Origin: Podocnemis expansa
Taxonomy: Eukaryota > Chordata > Testudines > Podocnemididae
Assembly (NCBI GenBank): GCA_007922195.1
Contig: ML681996.1
Span: 20,603,189-20,667,188 of the forward strand
Length of the DNA: 64,000 nucleotides
Direction of reading: 5' to 3'
Shown here: positions 55,691-64,000 of the stretch, one piece after another
Position numbering within the stretch: position 1 is the stretch's first letter
How the letters are laid out: the number at the start of each line of letters is the position of its first letter
The notes under the pieces: model-generated
Told to the model about the DNA's origin: nothing
What the model saw: the letters and a program-made list of their open reading frames with translations, nothing else
The model's database searches: none
Made by a program: the position numbers and the translations under genes

Positions 55691-58517
55691 AGAAGTGGAA
55701 GCTTAGACAAATGACTAAGGAGACATACAAAGATATTGCTCAGGACTGCAGGGATAAAATCAGAAAGGCCAAAGGGCAGCTGCAGTTGCAGCTAGTAAGG
55801 GATGTGAAGGATAACAGGAAGGGGTTCTATAAGTATGTCAGCAATAAGAAGAGGATCAGGGATTGTGTAGGTCCCTTACTGAATGGGGCAGGTATCCTTG
55901 TGGTGGATGATGAGGAAAAGGCTGAAATACCCAATGTTCTTTTTTACTTCAGTCTTCACAGGGAGGGTCAGGTCCCAGGCAGCTACACTGGGTATGGCAG
56001 ATTGGGGAGAAGTCAGATTTTGCTGTTTTAAAAAATGGATTCTTTGGGTACACTTAAGGAGGATGAGGCACTGAAACAGACACTGGGTAAATTTGATTTC
56101 TTTTATTAACTTAATGTATTTATTTACATCTGATTAGAATAAATTATCTTCTTATTCTGTTTAATGTTCTAAGGCAAAAACAAAGAAATAGCAAAAGACT
56201 TATTACAGCAAAAGTATAATTATAATTTCTAACCCTGTTCCTATTGCTAAGCCCTTAATTGATACTGGGCTCCAATCAGTACTGTTAAGCATTATCCCTT
56301 ATACTTACAGGACCATGGCTTATTTATTTGATTAAGGTTCAGTTTCAATTCAGATTCAGGTGTACCAGTCCTATCCCAGGTGGGATGTTTTGCTGTCGAC
56401 CAGCAAGCTTGCCATTGAGAAGATTTGTCACCGGGGAGGGAACCTCGAGTGATCAGTCCTCAGTTCGGCAGAAGATCTGCACCTCTGCAGGCTTCCACTT
56501 TGCATGGGCTTTTTGCAACCTTTTATCCCGGTTCCTTAACCCCACATTCAGTTTCCAGAAGTTACTGTTATATTGCTCTGCCTTTTTTTGGTATTTTGCC
56601 TAGACATTACTTTACCATCTGACTGGTTCCTTGACTGGTTACTGTTTCTAATATAAGTACAATGCTGTTAATTACAATTGTTTAGCCAATTAGAATTTGT
56701 TACTGGGCAGGCATGGTTCTGTGAAGTTTCCTTAGAATTGAGCTATTTTTTTAAAGTTATGCAAGGCTATTCTTTTACAAAGATGGGAAGTAACCCAGTG
56801 TCTAGAGCGGAGATGTGACTACCACATAACAAAAACAGAATAAGCAGGTACAGAACAGCATTTGATTTATCACAATATTTATCAATCACATTGCTTTCCA
56901 TTAAGCCTTATCTTTTAATTCCAAATGGGTTTTATTGACATAAACTGTACCCTGTTATTGACAAGAAGAGGAGAGGCTCTTGATTATGGAAGGTCAGATT
57001 AGGGACTAATTAAAGAAGTTAGATGTGTACAAGTCTATGGGGCTGGATGAACTGCATCTGAGGGTACTGAGGGAGTTGGCCGAAGAGATTGTAGAACTGC
57101 TTCCCACTATCTTTGAAAACTCATGGTGAATGGTGGAGGTGCTGGAAGACTGGAAAAAGCAAATATAGTACCTATATTCAAGAAAAGAAAAAGGTGGATC
57201 CTGAGAAGTCAGACCAGTCAGCCTCACCACAATCCGTGAAAAAATTCATGGAGCAAGTTCTCAAAGAATCCATCCTGAAACACTTGGAGGAAAACAGAGT
57301 GATCAGGAGCAGTCAGCATGGATTCACCAAGGGTAAATCATGCCTGACCAACCTCATTGCCTTTTATCATGAGATGACTAGATTTGTGGATGTGGGAAGA
57401 GCCGTTGACATGATATACCTCAACTTTAGCAAGGCTTTTGATACAGTATCCCACAGCATTCTCATTGGCAAATTAAGGAAGTATTGGTTGGATAGGTTGA
57501 CTATAAGGTGGATAGAAAACTGGCTAGATCAACAGTTTCAGCGTGTAGGAATCAATGTCCATGTCTAGCTGGCAACCAGTCACGAGTGGTGTAACCCAGG
57601 GGTCGGTCCTGGGGCAAGTTCTGTTCAACATTTTCATCAATGATCTAGATGATGGAATAGACTGCATTCTCAGTAAGTTCGCGAATGACACCAAGCTGGG
57701 AGGAACGGTGGACACATTGGAGGGCAGGGACAGGATTCAGGGAGACCTAGATAAATTGGAACAGTGGGCCAATAGAAATCTTATGAGGTTCAATAAGGAC
57801 AAGTGTAAAATCCTGCACATGGGACGGAAAAACCCCATGCACTGCTACCGGCTGGTGAACATTCAGCTAAATAGCAGCAGTGTAGAAAAGGACCTGGGGG
57901 TCATGGTGGATGGAAAACTAGATATGAGTCAGCAATGTGCTCTTGCGACCAAAAAGACCAATGGCATACTGGGCTGCATCAAAAGAAGTATTACCAGCAG
58001 ATCAAGGGATGTGATCATTCCCCTCTATTCTGCACTGGTGAGGCCACATCTCGAATACTGTGTTCAGTTTTGGGCTCCCCACTACAAAAAGGACAGGGAC
58101 ATGCTAGAGAGAGTACAGCGGAGGGCAACCAAAATGATTAAAGGGCTGGAGCACAAGCCCTATGAGAAAAGACTGAAAGCATTAGGCTTATTTAGTCTGC
58201 AGAAGAGAAAATTGAGGGGGGATTTGATAGCAACCTTCAACTACTTGAAGGGATGCTCTAAGGAAGATGGAGCTTGCATGTTCTTGGTAATAACAGAGGA
58301 CAGAATGAGGAGCAATGGTCTCAAGTTGCGGTTAGGGAGGTCGAGGCTGGATATTAGAAAAAACTTTTTTACTAGGCGAGTGGTGAAGCCTTGGAATGAG
58401 CTGCCAAGGGAGGTGGTGAGATCTCCATCTTTGGAGGTGTTTAAGGCCCGGCTGGACAAAACCATGACTGGGATGGTTTACTGGGAGTGGTCTTGCCTCT
58501 GGCAGGGATTGGACTAG
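55691..58517 (+). pseudogene. CR1 ORF2 reverse transcriptase remnant (copy D)
   Basis: The first piece is 55711-56012 (YKDIAQDCRDKIRKAKGQLQ, RDCVGPLLNGAGILVVDDEE). After the LTR-like insertion it continues at 56969 with frameshifts. 57243-57568 has RSSQHGFTKGKSCLTNLIAF and YLNFSKAFDTVSHSILIGK. 57555-58517 (320 codons) has [49 protein letters not shown] and [20 protein letters not shown]. The catalytic FADD box reads FAND (first Asp to Asn). The GVPQG motif reads GVTQG. Confidence 0.93.
56013..56963. mobile_element. LTR-like insertion (951 bp) in CR1 D
   Basis: Flanked by 5-bp direct repeats AGAAG at 56008-56012 and 56964-56968. It starts TCAGATTTTGCTG and ends GTTATTGACA, one base from a TG...CA pair. 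The CR1 reads on correctly when it is removed: GATTGGGGAGAAGAGGAGAGG, compared with GATTGTAGAGAAGAAGAGAGG in copy C. Size, TSD and termini suggest a solo LTR of an endogenous retrovirus or LTR retrotransposon. There is no internal coding region or primer-binding site. Orientation not determined. Confidence 0.7.
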
Positions 58518-58571
58518 ATGACCTAGGAGGTCCCTTCCAACCCTATGATTCTATGACTCTATGTCTCTATA

Positions 58572-59453
58572 GATTGCACACTCAGTAAGTTTGCAGGTAA
58601 CACCAAGCTGGTGGGAGTGGTAGACATGTTGGAGGGTGCGGACAGGATTCAGGGAGACATAGACAAATTGGATCAGTGGGCCAAAAGAAATCTCATGAGG
58701 TTCAACAAGGACAAGTACAAAGTCCTGCACTTGGGATGGAAAAACTCCATGTACTGCTAAAGGCTGGGATGGAATCAGCTAAGTAGCAGCAGTGCAGAAA
58801 AGGACCTGGGGATCATGGTGGATGGGAAGGTGGATATGAATCAACATTTTGCTCTTGTTGCCAAAAAGGCCAATGGCATACTGGGCTGCAGCAGTAGAAG
58901 TGTTGCCAGCCGGTCGAGAGATGTGATGCCCTCTATTCAGCACTGGCGAGGCCGCATCTGGAATACTGAGTCCAGTTTTGGGAACCCCACTACAAAAAGG
59001 ATGTGGACAAATTAGAAAGCGTCCAGTGGAGGGCAACAAAAATGATCAAGGGGCTGGAGCACAAGACTTAGGAAGAGAGACTGAAGGAACTAGGCTTATT
59101 TAGTCTGCAGAAGAGAAGACTGAGGGGGGGATTTGATAGCAACCTTCAACTACTTGAACGGGTGCTCCAGAGTGGAGAGAGCTCAGCTGTTCTCAGAAGT
59201 AACAGAGGACAGAACAAGGAGCAATGGTTTCAAGCTGCAGCTGGAGAGGTCAAGGTTGGATATTAGGAAAAACTTTCTTATTAGGAGAGTGGTCAAGCAG
59301 TGGAATGGGTTATCCAGAGAGGTATTGGAATCTGCATCTTTGTAGGTATGTAAGAGTCAGTTAGACAACACCCTGGCGGGAATGATTTAATGGGAGTCAT
59401 CCTGCTTTCTTGCAGGGGGTTGAACTAGATGACCCCTTCCAATTTTATGATTC
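58572..59453 (+). mobile_element. CR1 LINE copy E, directly behind copy D
   Basis: 5'-truncated CR1 beginning in the RT active-site region (GCACACTCAGTAAGTTTGCA) right after the copy D tail, in the same orientation. It runs to its own tail (GAACTAGATGACCCC ... TTTTATGATTCTAA). RT text: SKFAGNTKLVG (catalytic FADD reads FAGN), [60 protein letters not shown]. Frameshifts at about 58760, 58930 and 59070. It is more similar to copy C than to D in several places (e.g. CTCCAGAGTGGAGAGAGCT). Confidence 0.95.
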
Positions 59454-59457
59454 TAAT

Positions 59458-59785
59458 ACCTCTCCTTTGTTTTTTGTTCCTAACAGTGATTGTCACCTCT
59501 CTGAGCCTCCCTACTTTCTGATATGTTGTGTTTTAATCTGATTTGCTGAAGTAATCTGTCCTGACGCAGTGAAATGTAATGATGAAATGTAAGGATTTAT
59601 CTTCCCCTCCCATACTCTAATTCATTATTCAATGTAAGTTTTCTCCACTCTGGCATCTAACAAAGTGGTACTTTGCCCACAAAAGCTCATGAGAAAAATT
59701 CATTTGTTAGTCTTTAAAAGCGCCACAAGACTTTGTTTTGCTGAACTAGATTAATATCACTATCTCTTTGGAACTTGGATTGCTT
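59458..59785 (+). mobile_element. Penelope-like element 3' tail
   Basis: Aligns with the reversed 49453-49700: GATATGTTGTGTTTTAATCT, AATCTGTCCTGACGCAGTGA, AATGTAAGGATTTATCTTCC and CTCTGGCATCTAACAAAGTG. It continues with the tail CATTTGTTAGTCTTTAAAAG and TAGATTAATATCACTATCTC. Begins directly after the tail of CR1 copy E. Non-coding. Confidence 0.88.
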
Positions 59786-59933
59786 TGAAATGTGATGCCT
59801 CTTACAGTGAGCACAGTGTAAGATTAGTGATCTAAATGTGGAGGCATTTGACTAAAGGATTCCTGAGTTACTGACCTCAAATCCACCTCCCCCCCCAATT
59901 ATTTGCTGCTTCTGCCTTGTACTGTTAAACTGA

Positions 59934-60750
59934 GGTCTGGTCTACACTGGTAATTAGACTGGTAAAACAATGTTGCTCAGGGGTAAAAAAAAATCTGCAA
60001 CATGGAGGAACAGAGTTAAACTGACCTAACCCCAGTATAGACAGCACTAGGTCAACAGGGCAATTCTCTGCTCAACCTAACCACCACCCCTAACTTGCCT
60101 TAACCTAATTACTGTACCTCAGAAAAGTGGATTATGTATAGCAGTGTTTCCCAACCAGTGTGCCATGGCACAAAAGTGTGTCATCAGGTCTGAACAGGTG
60201 TGCCACAAAATTTTTTGAAAAACTACTTGGAGAGCTCTGGATTGGCTCATTGCAGGGGGATTGCTGGCTGGGGGAGGGTCCTGGGGCACGGGCCCAGGCC
60301 CCCACCCCCGGCCTGCAGGCCCTGCCACCAGCCTGCAGGCCCCATCCACTGGCCAGGGACAGGGTCAGGCACCACCACGCTGCCGCAGGCGGCTAGGCCC
60401 CACATCCCCAGCCGGGGACATGGCTAGAAGCGGCCACAGGAGGCCAGGGCCTGCATCCTCAGCCGGGGACAGGGCTGCCATGGCTGCAGGCGGCTGGGCC
60501 CTGGATCTCCAGCCTGATTGGGCTGGAGATCTGGGGCACTGGCACTGGGGTTTGGGGCACGTGCCCTGGAGTGCCCCTTCCAGCGACACCCCTGGCTCAT
60601 TGGCTCATGAATATTCATGAATTCATTTGGAAACTGTATGGTGGTGTGCCTCAAATTAATTAAAGGTAGCAAGGTGTGCCATGGCAGAGAAAATGTTGGG
60701 AGCCACTGATGTATAGGAATGGGAGTCCCCACACCAGTGTAGATAGCATC
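59934..60750. mobile_element. Harbinger-like MITE, split by a hAT element
   Basis: Left end GGTCTGGTCTACACTGG, right end CCAGTGTAGATAGCATC. Between them are about 250 bp with the family-like text GCTCAGGGGTAAAAA and CAGTATAGACAGCACTAGGT, and the hAT insertion 60142-60708. TSD not clear and right boundary approximate. Confidence 0.6.
60142..60708. mobile_element. hAT-type MITE with GC-rich core (567 bp)
   Basis: TIRs CAGTGTTTCCCAACC (left) and GTTGGGAGCCACTG (right). Perfect 8-bp TSD ATGTATAG at 60134-60141 and 60709-60716. Subterminal GTGTGCCATGGCA motifs lie near both ends. The GC-rich core (60240-60600) has imperfect tandem units with CCCCAGCCGGGGACA. Several overlapping ORFs of 74-119 codons on both strands are compositional. 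Confidence 0.97.
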
Positions 60751-61269
60751 TTTACTGAAGCACTACAAGTCAGGACCGTCCTGGGGGTGGGGGTGCAGGT
60801 GGGGGTAGCAGGGGCGAGTGAGTTGACTGTCCTTAGCTCCTTGGATCTGTGTGCTCTCCACTGCCATACTGCCCTCTTCCCCGCCCCACCATTTTGGCAG
60901 TATGCTGTAGGCAAATGTTGGGATGGGAGCACAGAGCCTGGTCTCTGGGACGGCCCACCCCACCTTTGGGGACAGAGTAGCTGGGCCAAGGAAGGGATGG
61001 AGTGTGAGGCCCAGCCTCTGGGTCAGCCTGCCTCTGTTCTCCCTCCACCAGCTAGGGGGACCTTACAGGTTGAGCAGTCCTGCACCCCCAGGGATGGCCC
61101 AGGCAGCAGTCGTTCAGCTGCAGTAGTACTGATGCGTCTCTGCAGCATTTTCAGTGGAGAGAAGTACTAATAACTGAATGAATCACAGATGTTTCTGAGG
61201 CTGATGACTGGGAGCTCACCCTTCAATTAACATAACTAAAGATAAGTTAATTCCTAGCCCCTCTCAAGG
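60751..61269. other. no recognised feature
   Basis: About 520 bp, G-rich then mixed. A 164-codon plus-strand ORF (60676-61170) begins inside the hAT element and has no recognisable domain. Confidence 0.45.
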
Positions 61270-62860
61270 GGTACGTCTACACTACACAATTAAATCTATT
61301 TAAATTACATTGACATACAGTCACTGTCATAATTAAATTGCTGGTGCATGTCCACACTAAGCTTCTTGTGTGAAAAGAGCATGTCCACATTAGCAACTCA
61401 TTTACTCACATACAGAGAAATCCAGCGTGGGTACCTATCCTACCATGCCAATGCCCAGCATCTTGTTTTGGAAAGGATTTTCTGTGCCTCATGGGGGCAG
61501 GTTCAGTGTCCCAGGATACAGCTTTCTCTTTCCCATCATTTCATGACTTCCTATTATACTTTGCAGTATTTTTCAGCAACCCTTGTAATTACCTTCCTGC
61601 CATCTGCCAGAAAGCACAGATACTGTACTGCTACCCAGTATTGTGAGGAGCCTTAAGAACACAATACATATGATCCTGCAGTATTTAATGGGCTAAGACT
61701 CTGGTAATAGTGCTGTGTTGTCTGCCCTGTTGTCTGCCATAACAGAAACAATTCAGGATTGCTGTTGCCTTCACAGAGAAGCTGCACACAATGAACCATC
61801 AGTTTGTGGGGAAAAGAAACAAGCACTGAATGGTGGGATCACAACATTAAGAAGATATGAAATGATGAGTGGTAGCTGTAGAATTTTCACATGTGCAAAA
61901 CTACTTTCCTGGAAATGTGGAGCACTCATCTCGTTCCTCTGGCACAGATACACCAGAATGACAGCTGCGCTCTTGTTGTAGAAAGGAATGACAATGGCTG
62001 GGTGGAAGCTGGCAATGTCAGAAAGTAATTGATCAGTCAAAAATCAGCTGGGAGTGGGAAAATGCACCACGGAGGTTGCAGTAATGTAAGTGTGCAGAGG
62101 CATTAATCACCTACTGCTATGAAAGACTGACTCTGGGCAATGTGAGTGACATCGTGAATGGTTTTGCAGCAATGGGATTTGATTATTCAGGTGGGTGATA
62201 AATAGCACCCATGTCCCCATTTTTGGCCCAAGGCTACCTTGCAATGGAGTGCATCAGCAGAAAGTTGGTGGTATTGCAGATTTTTTTTTATGGTATTGCA
62301 GATGCTAATGGGTCATCAGGGTCATCTGATGTCATCAACACAAGCTGGTCAAGGATGATGCAGTACACATGCATCTTTAGGAACTGTGGCTTGTACAGAA
62401 ACCTGCATGCAGGAATTTTTTTCCAGATCAGAGGGCTACAACTGGAGATGTGGAACTGCAGTAGTGATCATGGGAGACCCCTTTATCACATGATTCATGA
62501 AGTCTTACACTGGTGACCATGATAGCAGGAAGAAGCACTTCAACAACAGGCTCCTCAAATGTAGAATGGCTGTTGACTGTGCTTTTGGCTGCTTAAAGGA
62601 GCACTGGTGCTGTCTCCTTGGTCGGTTAGACTTCAATGAAAAAAATAACCCCATGGTTATAGCTGCCTGCTGTGTGCTTCATAATATACATGAATGTATA
62701 TGAATGAGAATTTTTTCCAAGAGTAGAGGGTGGAGGTGAAGCAGCTGTCTGCTGCTTTTGAACAACCAGATACCATGGCTATAAGAGGGGCTCAATATGG
62801 AGCTTTACAGATCATGGGGGCTTTGAAGGAACACTTTAACAATGGACCATAGTAATAGTG
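61270..62860 (+). mobile_element. decayed autonomous Harbinger element, right end not found
   Basis: Left terminus GGTACGTCTACACTACACAA resembles the MITE termini of this window. A long leader is followed by transposase remnants up to about 62830. I find no right-hand terminus (…GTAGACATACC type) before 64000, so the element may extend past the window or have lost its end. The Myb-like second gene typical of Harbinger elements was not recognised. Confidence 0.75.
62163..62830 (+). pseudogene. Harbinger (PIF) DDE transposase remnant
   Basis: DDE-type transposase (DDE_Tnp_4 family) that cuts and pastes Harbinger DNA at 3-bp targets. Pieces in order: VNGFAAMGFDYSGG with stops at the first Asp block (about 62155-62200), LQIFFYGIADANG (about 62275-62310), IFRNCGLYRN (about 62372-62400), and GRPLYHMIHEVLHW at the GDxAYPL block (about 62475-62515). 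Then, after a frameshift, YTGDHDSRKKHFNNRLLKCR, MAVDCAFGCLKEHW (the VExAFGxLKxRW signature) and VIAACCVLHNIHE (about 62505-62700). The second catalytic-Asp region (HDAR in family members) reads MMQYTC. Inactive. Confidence 0.88.
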
Positions 62861-64000
62861 CTGCTGTAATGATTTTAGCCAGAATTTGTTTTTTCACTAT
62901 GATATGATTTTCTATGTATGAGCTACTATTACATCACAAATACACCTCTTGGTACTGTCATTGAATATTAGCAGTAGCCGCCATATGTTGGAGAATAATA
63001 AAGATTCATTTGCTTCCCATAAGTTTATTTTTATTTTATACCCTTGCAAACATATTTATGTATTTGTAACCTAAACTTAATACATACAGGGAAAAGTATC
63101 TTTAGAGGTGACAGAACAGCAAAATCACAAGCATATTTGCTAATGAGGATCTGAGAGATGGGTGAATACCAGCTGTCACTGTGTGAAATGTCTTATGGGG
63201 TGGAGTGTCTGGGATAGTAGTGAGTGGGAGTGTGGAAAGGTGCAGAAAGGCAGTTCTGTACAGACTGAAAGGGGAGGCAAGCACAGTTGTGTTCTGTCTG
63301 AAGTTCAGTCAGGGACCCCAACAAATCTGTTTGCTCCCTCAGCAATATTGTCATCTGTTCCTTCCCTACCTATCCCTTCACAATTTCCCATTGATTGCCT
63401 TTTTCCATGTTCTCTGCTCATAATTCAAAGCACCAGATTATTGCAGCACCTCCTTGAACATGTCTCCCAAATTCCACCAGTTTCTTTTCCTTATCTGAGT
63501 GGGGCATTCTGCCAATGTGTGGGAGAATATCAAGGACACATCTGCAGCTGCTAAAGAAACAGTAGACAGAGATGTTATTGTTAGTGAATTCACACCCTTG
63601 ATCTAAACAGGTAACAAACACAGCTTTCTCCTTTTCCTTGGCACTCACATGATGTGGTGGTAGATCCAGTCATGCTGAATGTGGCCCACAGGAAAGGGGG
63701 GAGTTGGGGCAAAGGGGAAAGGTAGCCAGTGGGTATCAGGATCAGAGCACAAGACTACAGTACTGAATACTGGCATCACTTTCAACAGGCAGAGCTGACT
63801 GTAGCTGATATCTCACGCCTGAGGTTAACAGAGACTGCAAGGGTTCAGTTACTGCATGCATTCAGCTGAGAATATCACATTGATACGAATGAGCCATTTC
63901 ACATCTTTCAGAAGGATGTGTTTAAAAATGCTTTCCCCCCATCATCCCTGTATCCTTCTCGTGTAAAAGATGACACTTCTTAATGTTTTAACGTCCAGTT
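62861..64000. other. no recognised feature (possible 3' part of Harbinger element)
   Basis: About 1.14 kb to the window edge. ORFs of 130 codons (63162-63554, plus) and 76 codons (63418-63648, minus) show no domain I recognise. The region could include the rest of the Harbinger element. Confidence 0.4.

Larger units (their letters stand above)
53150..58571 (+). mobile_element. nearly full-length CR1 LINE copy D
   Basis: CR1 with 5' UTR (from about 53150, GGGGGAGCTTGCAAACAGGG), ORF1, ORF2 endonuclease and RT, and a 3' end (GGATTGGACTAGATGACCTA ... CCCTATGATTCTATGACTCT). Net length is about 4.3 kb after removing a 181-bp insertion (54988-55168) and a 951-bp LTR-like insertion (56013-56963). 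It is the most complete element in the window. Frameshifts, stops and an altered RT active site make it inactive. Confidence 0.95.

Noticed and set aside
60160..61170. Several ORFs of 74-164 codons
   Set aside because: Most are inside the GC-rich hAT core (60142-60708) or start in it; no recognisable domain.
63162..63648. ORFs that might be the Myb-like partner gene of the Harbinger element
   Set aside because: No tryptophan-spaced SANT/Myb pattern visible in either strand; left as unassigned.

Overview
The window reads as vertebrate, non-avian reptile nuclear DNA, most likely turtle or crocodilian. The evidence is the repeat content: abundant CR1 LINEs whose 3' ends finish in degenerate ATTCTATG-type tails, older L3/CR1-like LINE pieces, MIR-type SINEs, Penelope-like elements (PLEs) with RT and GIY-YIG domains, Harbinger-type MITEs with termini like GGCTATGTCTACAC, and hAT MITEs with 8-bp target-site duplications (TSDs). 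The background is AT-rich with local GC islands, and most GC islands are internal parts of DNA transposons. I found no intact host protein gene and no tRNA, rRNA or snRNA. Every long coding-like segment I could identify is a decayed transposon gene. The window is best described as intergenic or intronic DNA built by repeated nested insertion.

Layout. 1-9.4 kb: a Harbinger MITE, a degraded CR1, an L3-like piece, a TATC/GATA microsatellite pair and a small GC-rich hAT element. 9.4-15.3 kb: one minus-strand CR1 carrying a Harbinger element in its 3' tail and a 2.1-kb compound insertion between its endonuclease and RT parts. 15.3-25.7 kb: old LINE and MIR fragments, two hAT MITEs, a 1.2-kb palindromic GC-rich element and a second palindromic MITE. 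25.8-27.4 kb: a PLE whose RT half is inverted relative to its GIY-YIG half. 27.9-29.4 kb: a foldback and an unclassified repeat shared with the 12-kb region. 30.9-31.2 kb: an inverted duplication holding a short exon-like ORF. 32.6-37.6 kb: a PLE hairpin and SINE-like pieces. 37.6-40.3 kb: a CR1 interrupted by a hAT element. 40.4-43.8 kb: L3-like LINEs, one holding a PLE that holds a Harbinger palindrome. 44.2-45.8 kb: a Harbinger element carrying a PLE and a minisatellite. 48.8-51 kb: a CR1 3' end and a minus-strand PLE split by a Harbinger MITE. 53.1-59.5 kb: a nearly full-length CR1 (ORF1 esterase, endonuclease, RT) with an LTR-like insertion, followed directly by a second CR1 in the same orientation. 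59.9-64 kb: a hAT element nested in a MITE, then a decayed Harbinger transposase.

How the parts relate. The broken Harbinger transposase at 62.2-62.8 kb has a left terminus like those of the MITEs elsewhere, so its family is a plausible source of their mobilising enzyme. Nesting gives a relative order: L3/MIR are oldest, then CR1 and PLE, then Harbinger and hAT MITEs. Five Harbinger MITEs have exact 3-bp TSDs. Several insertion sites are confirmed by comparison with uninterrupted copies of the host repeat in this same window.
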